Part shown: one piece after another, positions 24,816 to 35,971 of the stretch | Layout: each line of letters starts with the position of its first letter | Position numbering within the stretch: the first letter of the stretch is position 1 | Assembly (NCBI RefSeq): GCF_916619195.1 | Contig: NZ_CAKAKL010000002.1 | Coordinates: 932,001 to 996,000, forward strand | Source of the DNA: Inquilinus sp. Marseille-Q2685 | GTDB lineage: Bacteria > Pseudomonadota > Alphaproteobacteria > DSM-16000 > Inquilinaceae | Length of the DNA: 64,000 bases | Reading direction: 5' to 3' | Translations under genes and position numbers: made by a program | The notes under the pieces: model-generated | Seen by the model: only the letters and a program-made list of their open reading frames with translations | What the model was told of the DNA's origin: nothing | Databases searched by the model: none

Positions 24816-25628
24816 TCACGGCCCCACATGCTGGGCGAGGTCCAGGCGCGGCACGCCGTATCGCGCCAGGATCGCATCGATCTCGCCGCGATGCCGGCTC
24901 AGCGCGGCGTTCACCTCGTCGGCCAGCCCCTTGTCCTCGCGGCGCACGCCCATGGCGATGTCGAACACCATCGGCATCAGCCCCTCGGTCTGCGGCTGCA
25001 CCGGGGTGACCGTCAGCCCAACCCGCTGGCGAGGTGCGAAATAGCCGGCGAAAGGCCCCCAGACCACGGCGACGTCGATCTCGCCCTTCGCCACCGCCGC
25101 GACGATCCGGCCGGCCGGGCTCGGTTCGGCGTAGTTCCCGTAGACGGTGTAGCCGACGACGTGCCCGGCCAGGCCGCGCCGGGCCAGCGCCTCGGCCGGC
25201 GGCGGATTGGCGCCGTCGTCGCCGACCAGTTGCACGCCGATGCGCAGGTCCTTGAGGGCGGGGTCGTCGAAGGACCGGATCTGCGGGCCGTCGGCGCGGG
25301 TGACGAAGACGTAGCCGGAGCGGTAATAGGGCCGGGTCGAGCGCAGCATCTCCAGCCCCAGCATGGTGCCGGGGACCAGGTCGCACAGCCCGGCCTGCAG
25401 CGTCTCGCGGATGAAGCCGCGGCGCTGCGCCCACCAAGTGTAGGTCACGGTGGCGCCGAGATCCTGCGCCACCAGCGCGGCGATGCGGTTCTCGAAACCC
25501 TCCTCCTTCTCGTTCGAGAACGGCAGGTTGTTCGGGTCGGCGCAGACCCTGAGCTCGCGTGCCCCGGCGCCGCCGGCGGCCAGCGCCAGCACCGCGGCCA
25601 GCAGCAGCCTAGGGAAGGCGGAAGACAT
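24816..25628 (-). CDS. xoxJ: quinoprotein-associated periplasmic protein XoxJ/MxaJ
   Basis: A 270-residue periplasmic-binding-fold protein with signal peptide (LLLAAVLALAAGGAGA) and the family opening RELRVCADPNNLPFSNEKEE. It continues TYTWWAQRRGFIRETLQAGL and CDLVPGTMLGLEMLRSTRPY, the pattern of the quinoprotein-dehydrogenase-associated substrate-binding family. XoxJ/MxaJ helps activate or mature the PQQ dehydrogenase rather than serving an ABC transporter; no transporter genes are adjacent. The start lies inside the end of the dehydrogenase gene (20 bp overlap). Confidence 0.9.
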   Translation of the reverse strand: MSSAFPRLLLAAVLALAAGGAGARELRVCADPNNLPFSNEKEEGFENRIAALVAQDLGATVTYTWWAQRRGFIRETLQAGLCDLVPGTMLGLEMLRSTRPYYRSGYVFVTRADGPQIRSFDDPALKDLRIGVQLVGDDGANPPPAEALARRGLAGHVVGYTVYGNYAEPSPAGRIVAAVAKGEIDVAVVWGPFAGYFAPRQRVGLTVTPVQPQTEGLMPMVFDIAMGVRREDKGLADEVNAALSRHRGEIDAILARYGVPRLDLAQHVGP

Positions 25629-27396
25629 AGAGCATGCCTCCCCGCGTCGTCGCCGTCTTGAGGTCGCCCATGGCGCCGACGAAGCCCAGCGCCGCGGTCT
25701 GGTCGCGCGGGTCGAGGTCCCCGGCGACGACCGCGCCCGCCCAGCCGCCGGCGCCGGACAGGATGGCGACATACTGGTGCCCGTCCGGCCCGCGATAGGT
25801 GGTGGGCTGGCCGATGATCCCGGAGCCGGTCTTGAACTGCCACAGCAGCCTGCCGCTGCGCGCGTCCAGCGCCTTGAACCAGCCTTCGAAGGTTCCGTAG
25901 AAGACCACGTCGCCGGCGGTGACCAGCGCCCCGCTCCAGACCGGGAAATTCTCCTGCACCGTCCAGGCCGGTTCGCCCTCGGCGACCTTCCAGGCGGTGA
26001 CCTCGCCGCGATGGCCGCCGGGGCCGGGCTTCATCCGCACCTCGGCGCCGACATAGGGGGTGCCGGCGATGTAGTTCGCCTCTATCCCCAGGACATCCAT
26101 GCACAGGTTGTTGTGCGGGATGTAGAGCAGCCCGGTCCGCGGCGAATAGGCCGAAGGGTTCCAGTCCTTGGCGCCCGGCGCCGCCGGGCAGATGTCGCGG
26201 ATCACCCGGCCGGTCTGAGGCGCCTTGTCCGCTACCATCGCCAGGCGGCCGGTCTTCAGGTCGACGCCGCTGCTGCTGGTGATCGGCACGAAGGGCTTGG
26301 CCGACAGCACCTCGCCGGTGACACGGTCCAGCACATAGACGTAGCCGTTGCGCTCCGGCCGGACCAGGACCTTCCGCGGCTGGCCCTGCCAATCCATGTC
26401 GAGCAGTATGTTCTCGTTGATCCCGTCATGGTCGTAGAGGTCGTGCGGGCTCCACTGATAGGCCCAGCGGGCGGCGCCGGTGTCGAGGTCGCGGGCGAAG
26501 ATGCCGGCGGTCCATTTGTTGTCGCCAGGGCGGAGATCCGGGTTCCAAGGTCCGGGATTGCCGGTGCCGTGATAGATCAGGTTCAGATCGGGGTCGTAGG
26601 AGATCCAGCCCCAGACATTGCCGCCGCCCTGTTGCCAGGCGCCGGGCGGCCAGGTCGAGACGCCGAGGTCCTTGCCGCGATCCGCCTCGTAGAAGGGCTT
26701 GAAGTCCGGGCCGATCAGGACATCGGCGTCGGGCCCGGTGCTGTAGGCCTTCCAGGCCGGCTTGCCGGTGGCGGCGTCGAGCGCCGCGATCCAGCCGCGC
26801 ACCCCGTACTCGCCGCCGGAATTGCCGACCAGCACCTTCCCCTTGGCCACCAGCGGCGCCATGGTGATGGTCTCGCCGATATTGATGTCGCCGAGCTTCG
26901 TCCGCCAGATCTCATGGCCGGTCGCGGCGTCGACGGCGATGGTGTTGCCGTCCAGCGTGTTCAGGAAGACGCGGCCGTCGGCCACGGCGGGGCCGCGGGT
27001 GACCACGTCGCAGCAGGCCACGCCCTGAGCCGCGGCCTCGGGTTTCGGCTCGTACATCCATTTCAGCGGCGCGCCCGGCCTGGTCAGGTCGAGCGCGTAG
27101 AGGATGTTCGGATAGGGCGCCTGGATGTACATCGTGTCGCCGACGACGAGCGGCGGCGCCTCCTGCCCACGGTTGACGCCGAGCGAGAAGGTGAAGGCGG
27201 GCTGCAGCCCGGCGACGTTGCCGGCGTTGATCTCGTCGAGGCCGCTGTAGCGGGTGCTGGCGTGGTTCTTCGCCGGCATCGCCCACTGCCCGTCCTCGGG
27301 CGGGGCCGCAGCGGCGGGCGGCTGCGGCAGATCCTGCGCCGTCGCGACGCCCGCCCAGACGAGGATGCCCATCGCGACGAGGATCCGGTGGCGCAA
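25609..27396 (-). CDS. PQQ alcohol dehydrogenase, lanthanide type (XoxF/PedH-like)
   Basis: A 595-residue quinoprotein. TTG 27396 is chosen because GAGGGA lies just upstream and the signal peptide (HRILVAMGILVWAGVATAQ) follows at once; the upstream extension is not protein-like. Eight-bladed propeller motifs are visible (ALDAATGKPAWKAY, ALDARSGRLLWQFKTGSG), as is the vicinal disulfide CC in QGVACCDVVTRG. The catalytic Asp occurs as DLYDHDGINENIL: an extra Asp two positions later is the mark of lanthanide-dependent enzymes, where MxaF has Ala. It oxidises a primary alcohol in the periplasm; substrate is not readable. It heads the respiratory operon. Confidence 0.9.
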   Translation of the reverse strand: MRHRILVAMGILVWAGVATAQDLPQPPAAAAPPEDGQWAMPAKNHASTRYSGLDEINAGNVAGLQPAFTFSLGVNRGQEAPPLVVGDTMYIQAPYPNILYALDLTRPGAPLKWMYEPKPEAAAQGVACCDVVTRGPAVADGRVFLNTLDGNTIAVDAATGHEIWRTKLGDINIGETITMAPLVAKGKVLVGNSGGEYGVRGWIAALDAATGKPAWKAYSTGPDADVLIGPDFKPFYEADRGKDLGVSTWPPGAWQQGGGNVWGWISYDPDLNLIYHGTGNPGPWNPDLRPGDNKWTAGIFARDLDTGAARWAYQWSPHDLYDHDGINENILLDMDWQGQPRKVLVRPERNGYVYVLDRVTGEVLSAKPFVPITSSSGVDLKTGRLAMVADKAPQTGRVIRDICPAAPGAKDWNPSAYSPRTGLLYIPHNNLCMDVLGIEANYIAGTPYVGAEVRMKPGPGGHRGEVTAWKVAEGEPAWTVQENFPVWSGALVTAGDVVFYGTFEGWFKALDARSGRLLWQFKTGSGIIGQPTTYRGPDGHQYVAILSGAGGWAGAVVAGDLDPRDQTAALGFVGAMGDLKTATTRGGMLYVFRLP

Positions 27397-27488
27397 TTCG
27401 ATCCCTCGATCCTGCCCTCCGACGGCTGGCCAACAGGGTCGCGACGGCCGGGGTTCCAAAGTACGATTCGGACCGGAGTCCGGTACCG

Positions 27489-27692
27489 TCACGGCTCCTT
27501 CTTGCGCTTGCCGTAGAGACGGTCCGCCTCGTTCACGATCGCCTGGCGGACCCAGTCGTCCTCGATATCCTCCGGCCGGATCACCGCGACGCCCTGGCTC
27601 TGCCAGGCCGCTTCCCGCATCCGGCGCAACCGCTCCGCCTCCAGCGGCGGGCGCGGCCGGTGCCGCGACAGGCTGCTGCGCGGCTCGCTCAT
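27489..27692 (-). CDS. 67-aa hypothetical protein (cassette 2)
   Basis: From ATG 27692, overlapping the stop of the previous small gene (ATGA). The protein is helical and charged: PLEAERLRRMREAAWQSQGV, AVIRPEDIEDDWVRQAIVNE, ending DRLYGKRKKEP. Similar short proteins occur in alphaproteobacterial prophages, but I cannot name the family. It is the last gene of the three-gene leftward unit opposite the second S24 repressor. Confidence 0.65.
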   Translation of the reverse strand: MSEPRSSLSRHRPRPPLEAERLRRMREAAWQSQGVAVIRPEDIEDDWVRQAIVNEADRLYGKRKKEP

Positions 27693-27916
27693 CGCGGCCA
27701 CCCCGTCGCTTCGGCTGCGTAGCCGCCGGCGACCAGCAGGGCCGGCCGGCCGGCGCGCAGGGCCAGCGCGGCGGCGATCACCGCCTGCAGCCGGCGGCTG
27801 TGCTCGACCAGGACGACCAGATCGTCGACCAGCTGGGCCAACGCTTCGGCCGGCAACGCCGCGACCGCGGCGATCGGCATGCCCTCGATCTGGTCGAGGG
27901 TCGGCAGGATGCTCAT
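27689..27916 (-). CDS. 75-aa hypothetical protein (cassette 2)
   Basis: Helical small protein: MSILPTLDQIEGMPIAAVAA, then LAQLVDDLVVLVEHSRRLQA and an Ala/Gly-rich end. ATG 27916 is chosen because GGAGAG lies five bases before it; GTG 27952, which overlaps the upstream stop (GTGA), is a real alternative. A heptad-like Leu/Val spacing suggests a short coiled coil. The function is unknown. It is the middle gene of the leftward unit. Confidence 0.6.
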   Translation of the reverse strand: MSILPTLDQIEGMPIAAVAALPAEALAQLVDDLVVLVEHSRRLQAVIAAALALRAGRPALLVAGGYAAEATGWPR

Positions 27917-27948
27917 GAAACTCTCCATGTCGGGTTTCGGGCGGAGGT

Positions 27949-28179
27949 TCACCGCGGCTCATCCGGAACGTGCAGCCGGACCAGCAGCGCGTAGTCGACG
28001 CCGCCGATGCCGCGCCGGGCGGCGGCGGCGACGACGCGGGGCCAGAAGCGCACCGGGATCGACCGCCGCACCCGCATCATCCGCAGATGCTGCGGTGAGA
28101 CGCCGAGATCGGCGGAGAGGTGGCCCTGGCGCGGCCAGCGGGTGAACAGGTCGTCGAAGCTGGTGATCGTCTCGTCCAT
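27949..28179 (-). CDS. Cro-like small DNA-binding protein (cassette 2)
   Basis: A 76-residue protein with a helix-turn-helix look: ITSFDDLFTRWPRQGHLSAD, LGVSPQHLRMMRVRRSIPVR, FWPRVVAAAARRGIG. This is the style of phage Cro/CII/YdaS-type regulators, in which a short first helix with 'W' precedes 'A/S-x-x-L-G-V'. It is divergent from the S24 repressor with a perfect palindrome eight bases before its start codon, so repression by the S24 protein is expected. It heads the three-gene leftward unit. Confidence 0.75.
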   Translation of the reverse strand: MDETITSFDDLFTRWPRQGHLSADLGVSPQHLRMMRVRRSIPVRFWPRVVAAAARRGIGGVDYALLVRLHVPDEPR

Positions 28180-28187
28180 GTCCTGAC

Positions 28188-28202
28188 GATACGTTTCGTA
28201 TC
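28188..28202. promoter_or_regulatory. operator palindrome left of the second S24 repressor
   Basis: GATACG-TTT-CGTATC is a perfect 6-bp-arm palindrome with a 3-bp centre, just upstream of the Cro-like start. A half-site ATACGAAA follows at 28214-28221. Two further full copies lie beyond the repressor gene. Confidence 0.8.
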
Positions 28203-28252
28203 CAGTTAAGGCAATACGAAATGAATTGTCTGCAGGTTACAAAACGTGCTAA

Positions 28253-28867
28253 ATGCCATGCATGCTGGAACCGCATCAACGCTTGGTGCTGGCACGGACC
28301 AAGGCCGGTCACGAGACCGCGGCGGACGCCGCCCGCGCCTTCGGCTGGAGCCCGATCACCTACCGCGCCCATGAATCCGGGCTGCGCGGGCTGCGCCGCG
28401 ATGCCGCCGCGCGCTACGCCGCCGCCTTCGGCGTATCCGAAGCCTGGCTGCTCACCGGCGAGGGCGCGCCGGCGGGGCTGCGGCCGATGGTGCCGGTCGT
28501 CGGCCATGTCGGCGCCGGGGCCGAGGTGCATATGCTCGAGGGCGACCAGTCGACTGAGCGGATCGACGAGGCCGATGCCCCTCCGGCGGCCGACGAGCAC
28601 ACCGTCGCCGTCATCGTTCGCGGCGATTCGATGGCGCCCGCCTTCCGAGACCGCGACGTCATCTACTACCGCAACGTCCGGGCCGATCCGGAGCAGTTGA
28701 TCGGCCGGGAATGCGTGATCCGCCTGGCCGACGGCCGGACCTTCGTCAAGATCCTGATGCGCGGCAGCGGCCCCGGCCTGTTCACCCTGTTCAGCTACAA
28801 CGCACCCCTGATCTCCGACGTCGCGATCGAATGGGCTGTGCCGGTCAAATGGGTGATGCGCGACTAG
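28253..28867 (+). CDS. C1-like repressor, HTH plus S24 domain (cassette 2)
   Basis: A 204-residue repressor. N-terminal helix-turn-helix (HQRLVLARTKAGHETAADAA, then FGWSPITYRAHESGLRGL), linker, and an S24 domain from about 85: VGHVGAGAEVHMLEGD, nucleophile Ser in RGDSMAPAF, Lys in DGRTFVKILMRGSGPG and the ending EWAVPVKWVMRD. The S24 half is clearly paralogous to the cassette 1 repressor (same VGAGAEV, DGRTFVK, EWAVPVKWV), while the HTH differs, as do the operators. No strong ribosome site precedes ATG 28253; ATG 28262 is possible. Probable autorepressor. Confidence 0.85.
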   Translation: MPCMLEPHQRLVLARTKAGHETAADAARAFGWSPITYRAHESGLRGLRRDAAARYAAAFGVSEAWLLTGEGAPAGLRPMVPVVGHVGAGAEVHMLEGDQSTERIDEADAPPAADEHTVAVIVRGDSMAPAFRDRDVIYYRNVRADPEQLIGRECVIRLADGRTFVKILMRGSGPGLFTLFSYNAPLISDVAIEWAVPVKWVMRD

Positions 28868-28875
28868 GCGACAAG

Positions 28876-28918
28876 ATACGATTCGTATTGACGCGCAAAA
28901 GAAAGATACGTAACGTAT
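28876..28918. promoter_or_regulatory. two operator palindromes right of the second S24 repressor
   Basis: ATACG-ATT-CGTAT (28876-28888) and ATACG-TAA-CGTAT (28906-28918), 30 bp apart centre to centre, repeat the palindrome found on the left side of the gene. They begin 9 bp after the repressor stop and are followed by no phage gene, only a terminator. Confidence 0.8.
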
Positions 28919-28952
28919 TCATCGGCTCCGCATGAGCCGCTTTCCTCCCTGA

Positions 28953-31234
<2,282 letters not shown>

Positions 31235-31246
31235 GCCTGCTGCAGG

Positions 31247-31310
31247 TTGGGTTCGCCAAGCGAACCCAACGGGCTCCGGCGGCAGGATGTCGGGTTCGTC
31301 CGGCGAACCC
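31247..31310. repeat. pair of REP-like hairpins
   Basis: Two similar palindromes lie between convergent genes: TTGGGTTCGC-CAA-GCGAACCCAA (31247-31269, perfect 10-bp stem) and GGGTTCG-TCCGG-CGAACCC (31292-31310). They share the GGGTTCG/CGAACCC core and sit about 23 bp apart. No U-tract follows. The form fits a repetitive extragenic palindrome doublet that may also act as a two-way terminator. Confidence 0.75.
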
Positions 31311-31326
31311 AACCCACGAATTCGCC

Positions 31327-32445
31327 CTACAGCACCCCGGCCGACAGCTTCCGCACCACCTCGGCCTGGCGGCGGGTGTCGGTCTTGGCGAAGATGCTCT
31401 TCAGCTGGCTGCGCACCGTCAGCGGCGAGACGCCGTCGACCGCGGCGATCTCGGCCGGGGTCAGCCCCTCGATCAGCCGCCGGGCTACGCGCAGCTCCGC
31501 CGCGGTCAGGCCATAGGCGGCGCGGGCGCTCTCGATTCGCGCCGCGGCGGAGGAGACCGCCGGATCCTCGATCAGCACCATCGCCGCGGCGCCGGCGAAG
31601 AACACCTGCACCGATGCGGGATCCAGCTGCACGAACCGCACCCGCAGCGGCGGCCGGCCGCCGTCGCGCCGCAGCAGCTGGGTGTCGAGCAGCCCGCGCG
31701 ACAGGCCCAGGCGGATCGTTCCCAGCGCGCGGTCGAGCGCGACGGTCACGTCGGGCGAGGAGAAGCGCAGGCGCCCCTCCCCGTCCTGGCCGACCGCGCC
31801 GCCGGCGGCGATCAGGGCTTCCGCTGCCCGGTTGCCGTGGCGGATTCGCCGGTCCGGCGCCACCAGGATCAGGCCGATGCCGAGCAGGTCGAGCAGCGAG
31901 AGACCGTCCTGCAGGGCGGCGCCGGCCTGGGGCGAGCGGCGGTAATAGGCGAAGACCCGGCGCAGATGCGGTGCCAGCTGGCCGAGCAGCGCACGTGCGG
32001 CGTCCACGGTGGCGTCGTCCGTCTCCGCGCCCAGCACGCTGAGCATGAAGTTGCAGCGCTCCTCCTTGTACACCGTCACCCCAACGGCGGTGCCGAGGCC
32101 GTGCGGCTGCAAATAGTCGGCGTAGAACTCGGTGCGCAACAGGTCATGGCGCGGCAGCATCTGCTCCGCCCGGACCGCCAGCCCGACCGGGCGCTGCGCC
32201 GCCGCGCGCATCCATGGGTTCACCCGGCTGAAATGGCTGCCGTAGGCGGCCATGGCATCGGCCGAGAAGCCTGCATTCAGCGAAAACGCGCCGCAGCCGC
32301 TGTCGAGGTCATGGAAGAACAGCACCGCCTTGCCGTTCGGCAGGCAGGCCGCGACCTCCTGCAAGAACAGTTCCCACCCGATCTCGCCGACCAGCGCCGC
32401 ATAGATTCGGTCGATCAGGACGGCCGCACGATCCGACCCATCCAA
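31327..32445 (-). CDS. LuxR-type regulator
   Basis: About 372 residues. The C-terminus (about 310-372) is a LuxR/GerE helix-turn-helix: YGLTAAELRVARRLIEGLTP, AEIAAVDGVSPLTVRSQLKS, IFAKTDTRRQAEVVRKL. The N-terminal two thirds contain an unassigned sensor-like region and a PAS-like middle (LLGIGLILVAPDRRIRHGN). The start is uncertain: TTG 32445 with a GGCGGGGA stretch is preferred, TTG 32478 is possible, and no in-frame ATG fits. It follows the efflux operon on the same strand with a 104-bp gap, so control of that operon is a reasonable guess. Confidence 0.8.
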   Translation of the reverse strand: MDGSDRAAVLIDRIYAALVGEIGWELFLQEVAACLPNGKAVLFFHDLDSGCGAFSLNAGFSADAMAAYGSHFSRVNPWMRAAAQRPVGLAVRAEQMLPRHDLLRTEFYADYLQPHGLGTAVGVTVYKEERCNFMLSVLGAETDDATVDAARALLGQLAPHLRRVFAYYRRSPQAGAALQDGLSLLDLLGIGLILVAPDRRIRHGNRAAEALIAAGGAVGQDGEGRLRFSSPDVTVALDRALGTIRLGLSRGLLDTQLLRRDGGRPPLRVRFVQLDPASVQVFFAGAAAMVLIEDPAVSSAAARIESARAAYGLTAAELRVARRLIEGLTPAEIAAVDGVSPLTVRSQLKSIFAKTDTRRQAEVVRKLSAGVL

Positions 32446-32549
32446 ATCCGATGTTCCCCGCCGGATGTTGCGATGCAAAACATAACATCGGTCGGGAGCG
32501 TGCGGAATTCCGGCCGAGCCATATACTCCGTTTGGGTGAGCTTCGGTTC

Positions 32550-33989
32550 CTAGCTTGCGGCCGCAGTCTTCACCGATCCGGCCGACCAGCCGCCGCCCAG
32601 CGCCTTGTAGAGGGCGACCGCGGCCTGCAGCCGGTCGGACTTGGCCTGCACCAGCTGGTCGCGGGCGGAGAAGTAGCTCTGCTGCGCGTTCAGCACGGTC
32701 AGCAGGTCGACCGCCCCGGCCCGGTACTGCGCGTCGGACAGGCGGAACGCCTCGCGCGCCTGGGCCACCACCTCCTGCTGCGCCTGATAAGCCAGCCCGG
32801 TCTGCTGCGTGGCGATCAGCGCGTTCTCGACGTCGCCGAAGGCCGCCAGCACGGTCTTCACATAGGTCTGGCCCAGCTCCTGGTATTGCGCCTGGGTGAG
32901 CTGGACCGCCCCGCGCAGCGCGCCGCCCTCGAAGATCGGCTGGGTCAGCGAGGCGGCGAGGCTGTAGAGGGTGTTGGCGGAGTTGAACAGCGTGCCCAGC
33001 GCCGCGCTCTGGAACCCGCCCTGGCCGGTCAGCTGGATCGACGGGAACAGCTGCGCCTTCGCCTCCTTCACGTTGAACCGGGCGGCGAGCAGCTGGGCAT
33101 CGGCGTTCTGGATGTCCGGCCGGCGGTCCAGCAGCGAGGACGGCAGGCCCGCGGCGATCACCGGGATCTCGAGGTCGTCGAGCGACTGGCGCTGCAGCGA
33201 CAGCCGCTCCGGCGGCTCGCCGAGCAGCAGGGCCAGGGCCGTCTCGGTCTGCTGGCGCTGCTGCTCCAGCGGCGGGATCGCGGCCTTCTGCTGCGCCACC
33301 ACCGTGCGCTGCTGCGCCACGTCGAGGGCCGAGGCGGCGCCCGCCCGCTCCTGCGCCAGCACCACGTTCAGCACCTGCTGGGCGTTGGCCAGGTTGTCCC
33401 GCGCGATCGCCAGCCGGTCCTGGAACTCCAGCACCTGCATGTAGGTGGTGGCGGTGCTCGAGGTGACGGTCAGGGCGACGGTGTCGCGGTCGTAGCGGCT
33501 GGCCAGCGCCGAGGCCTGCGCCGATTGCAGCGCCGCCCGGTTCTTGCCCCAGAGGTCGATCTCGTAGCTGGCCGAGAGCCCGGCCGAGAACTGGTCGCTG
33601 ACCGTCCGGCTCGAGCCGGTACCGAAGCTGCTGGCGCGCTCCGGCGACACCGAATGCGAGGCATCGCCCGTCGCCCCGACGCTGGGCAGCAGCGGCGCGC
33701 CGGCGATCCGCGCCTGGGCGTCGGCCTGCAGCACCCGGGCCACAGCCGCGCCGATGTCCTGGTTGTTCCGCTGGGCAGTGCGGATCAGGCTGTCGAGCTG
33801 GGACGAGCCGAAGCTGCGCCACCATGTCGTCTCCGGCCAGGTGGTGCCGGCCGGCCCATCCGCCTTCCAGCCGCCGGGGATGTCGAGGGCGGGCTTGTCG
33901 TCCTCCGGCCCGGCGCAGCCGGCCAGCAGGGCGAGGGTCAGGACCGCCGCGAGAGGGCGATGAAAGCGGAACGGACGCGGCATGGTCAC
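32550..33989 (-). CDS. outer-membrane efflux lipoprotein, NodT/TolC family
   Basis: A 479-residue outer-membrane factor. Lipobox LALLAGCAG is near the N-terminus. The protein has two TolC-like repeats: long helices around [19 protein letters not shown] and [20 protein letters not shown], then [20 protein letters not shown] (a NodT signature) and [20 protein letters not shown]. It forms the trimeric exit duct. The GTG start (33989) overlaps the macB stop by 4 bp; ATG 33983 is equally possible. Together with MacA and MacB it makes a full tripartite pump. Confidence 0.93.
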   Translation of the reverse strand: MTMPRPFRFHRPLAAVLTLALLAGCAGPEDDKPALDIPGGWKADGPAGTTWPETTWWRSFGSSQLDSLIRTAQRNNQDIGAAVARVLQADAQARIAGAPLLPSVGATGDASHSVSPERASSFGTGSSRTVSDQFSAGLSASYEIDLWGKNRAALQSAQASALASRYDRDTVALTVTSSTATTYMQVLEFQDRLAIARDNLANAQQVLNVVLAQERAGAASALDVAQQRTVVAQQKAAIPPLEQQRQQTETALALLLGEPPERLSLQRQSLDDLEIPVIAAGLPSSLLDRRPDIQNADAQLLAARFNVKEAKAQLFPSIQLTGQGGFQSAALGTLFNSANTLYSLAASLTQPIFEGGALRGAVQLTQAQYQELGQTYVKTVLAAFGDVENALIATQQTGLAYQAQQEVVAQAREAFRLSDAQYRAGAVDLLTVLNAQQSYFSARDQLVQAKSDRLQAAVALYKALGGGWSAGSVKTAAAS

Positions 33990-35971
33990 TCGGCGGAGAG
34001 GGCGACGACGGGGTCGAGGGTGGCGGCCTTGCGCGCCGGCATATAGCCGAAGACTAGGCCGGTGAGGAAGGCGCAGCCGAAGGCCAGCAGCACCGGCCCG
34101 GGCGAGAACTGGATCGGCGTGCCGAAGGCCTGCAGCGCCGCCGCCACCCCCAGGCCGCCGGCCACGCCGACGGCCCCGCCGATCGCCGAGACCACCACGG
34201 ATTCGGTGATGAACTGCTGCAGGATGTCGCGCATCCGGGCCCCGGTCGCCATCCTTACCCCGATCTCGCGCGTCCGCTCGGTGACGCTGACCAGCATGAT
34301 GTTCATCACCCCGATGCCGCCGACCAGCAGCGAGATGGCGGCGACCGAACCGAGCAGGATGGTCAGCGTGTTCTGCGTCGCCGAGACGGTCTCGATCAGC
34401 GACGACATGTTGCGGATCTGCACGTCCGGACGGCGGTGCCGCTCCTCCAGCAGCGCCTGCACCTCGGCCTGGGTCTCGTCGATCCGGGCCGTGTCCTCGA
34501 CCTGCACGGTGATTGAGCGGACGAAGCGCTTGCCGAACATCCGCAAGCTGCCGGTCGACAGCGGCATGAAGACGATGTCGTCCTGGTCGGCGCCGTAGGG
34601 CGTCGCGCCCTTCGCCTCCATCAGCCCGATCACCTGGAACGGGATGTTGTTGACCAGGACGTAGCGGCCCAGCGGGTCGACGCCCTCCGGGAACAGGATC
34701 CGCGCCGCGGTCTGCCCCAGCACGATCACCGGGGCGTAGCTGGCCTGGTCCCCCGCCGAGACGAAACTGCCGCGCTCGACCGACCAGTTGCGCGCCCGGG
34801 TGAAGTCCGGCGTCGTCGCGTCGGCCTGCGTCGAGTAGTCGGTGTTGCCGTAGCGCAGGGTGACGGTGCCGGTCAGCTCCGGCACCGCGGCGGCGACGTT
34901 GGGCACTTCCGCCAGCGCCTCGGCATCCTCCGGCACCAGCGTCGCGATCACCCCGTCGGCGGTGCGGTTGTTGCTCTGCGCCGGGCGGATCAGCAGCAGG
35001 TCGGTGCCCATCGCCGAGATGCGGTCGACCACCGACTGCTTCGCCCCGTCGCCGATCGCCAGCATGGCGATCACCGCGCCGACGCCGATGACGATGCCGA
35101 GCAGCGTCAGGATGGTGCGGAACAGGTTGGCGCGCAGGGCCCGCAGCGCCATCTTCACCGCCTCCGCCATGTCGGCGACGCCCAGCGCGCCGGCATCGCC
35201 GCCATGGGTCACATCGGCTCCGGCCGCGGTCACCGCGGGTCCGCGCACGCCGCTGTCGCCGACGATCCGCCCGTCCCGGATCTCGATCAGCCGGTGCGCG
35301 TGCTCCGCCACCGCCCGGTCATGGGTGATCAGGATGACGGTGCGGCCGGCCTCGCTCATCCGCTTCAGCAGTGCCATCACCTCGGCGCCGCTGCGGCTGT
35401 CCAGCGCGCCGGTCGGCTCGTCGGCCAGGATCACCCGGCCGCCATTCATCAGTGCCCGGGCGATCGACACGCGCTGCTGCTGGCCGCCCGACAGCTGGTT
35501 CGGCCGGTGGTCGGTGCGGTCGGCGAGGCCGAGCGAGGCTAGCAGCTGCTCCGCCCGCTCGCGCCGCTCGGCGGCGGCGATGCCGGCATAGATCGCCGGC
35601 ACCTCTACATTCTCGGCCGCGGTGGCGGACGGGATCAGGTTGTAGCTCTGGAAGATGAAGCCGAAGGTCTCGCGCCGCAGATGCGCCAGGGCATCGCCGT
35701 CCAGCGTCGCCACATCGGTGCCGTCGACCCGGTAGGTCCCGGTGGTCGGCCGGTCGAGGCAGCCGAGGATGTTCATCAGCGTCGACTTGCCGGAGCCCGA
35801 AGCGCCCATGATAGCGACGAACTCGCCGGGGTGGATCTCCAGCGAGATGCCGTGCAGCACCTCCACCGCCAGGTCGCCGTTGACATAGGTCTTGGTGACG
35901 TCGCGCAGCGACACCAGCGGCCGGGTGGCGGCCCGGCCGGACGTCCCGTGGACCGGCTCGCGGATGTCCAT
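33986..35971 (-). CDS. macB: MacB-type ABC transporter, ATPase-permease fusion
   Basis: About 661 residues. The N-terminal ABC domain has Walker [10 protein letters not shown], signature LSGGQQQR, Walker [13 protein letters not shown] and the switch His in [11 protein letters not shown]. After a linker come the first membrane helix ([20 protein letters not shown]), a large periplasmic domain, and three C-terminal helices with [20 protein letters not shown] (the FtsX/MacB signature). MacB acts as a mechanotransmitter driving export through MacA and an outer-membrane duct. ATG 35971 shares its A with the macA stop (TGATG). Substrates may be macrolides, peptides or siderophores. Confidence 0.95.
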   Translation of the reverse strand: MDIREPVHGTSGRAATRPLVSLRDVTKTYVNGDLAVEVLHGISLEIHPGEFVAIMGASGSGKSTLMNILGCLDRPTTGTYRVDGTDVATLDGDALAHLRRETFGFIFQSYNLIPSATAAENVEVPAIYAGIAAAERRERAEQLLASLGLADRTDHRPNQLSGGQQQRVSIARALMNGGRVILADEPTGALDSRSGAEVMALLKRMSEAGRTVILITHDRAVAEHAHRLIEIRDGRIVGDSGVRGPAVTAAGADVTHGGDAGALGVADMAEAVKMALRALRANLFRTILTLLGIVIGVGAVIAMLAIGDGAKQSVVDRISAMGTDLLLIRPAQSNNRTADGVIATLVPEDAEALAEVPNVAAAVPELTGTVTLRYGNTDYSTQADATTPDFTRARNWSVERGSFVSAGDQASYAPVIVLGQTAARILFPEGVDPLGRYVLVNNIPFQVIGLMEAKGATPYGADQDDIVFMPLSTGSLRMFGKRFVRSITVQVEDTARIDETQAEVQALLEERHRRPDVQIRNMSSLIETVSATQNTLTILLGSVAAISLLVGGIGVMNIMLVSVTERTREIGVRMATGARMRDILQQFITESVVVSAIGGAVGVAGGLGVAAALQAFGTPIQFSPGPVLLAFGCAFLTGLVFGYMPARKAATLDPVVALSAE

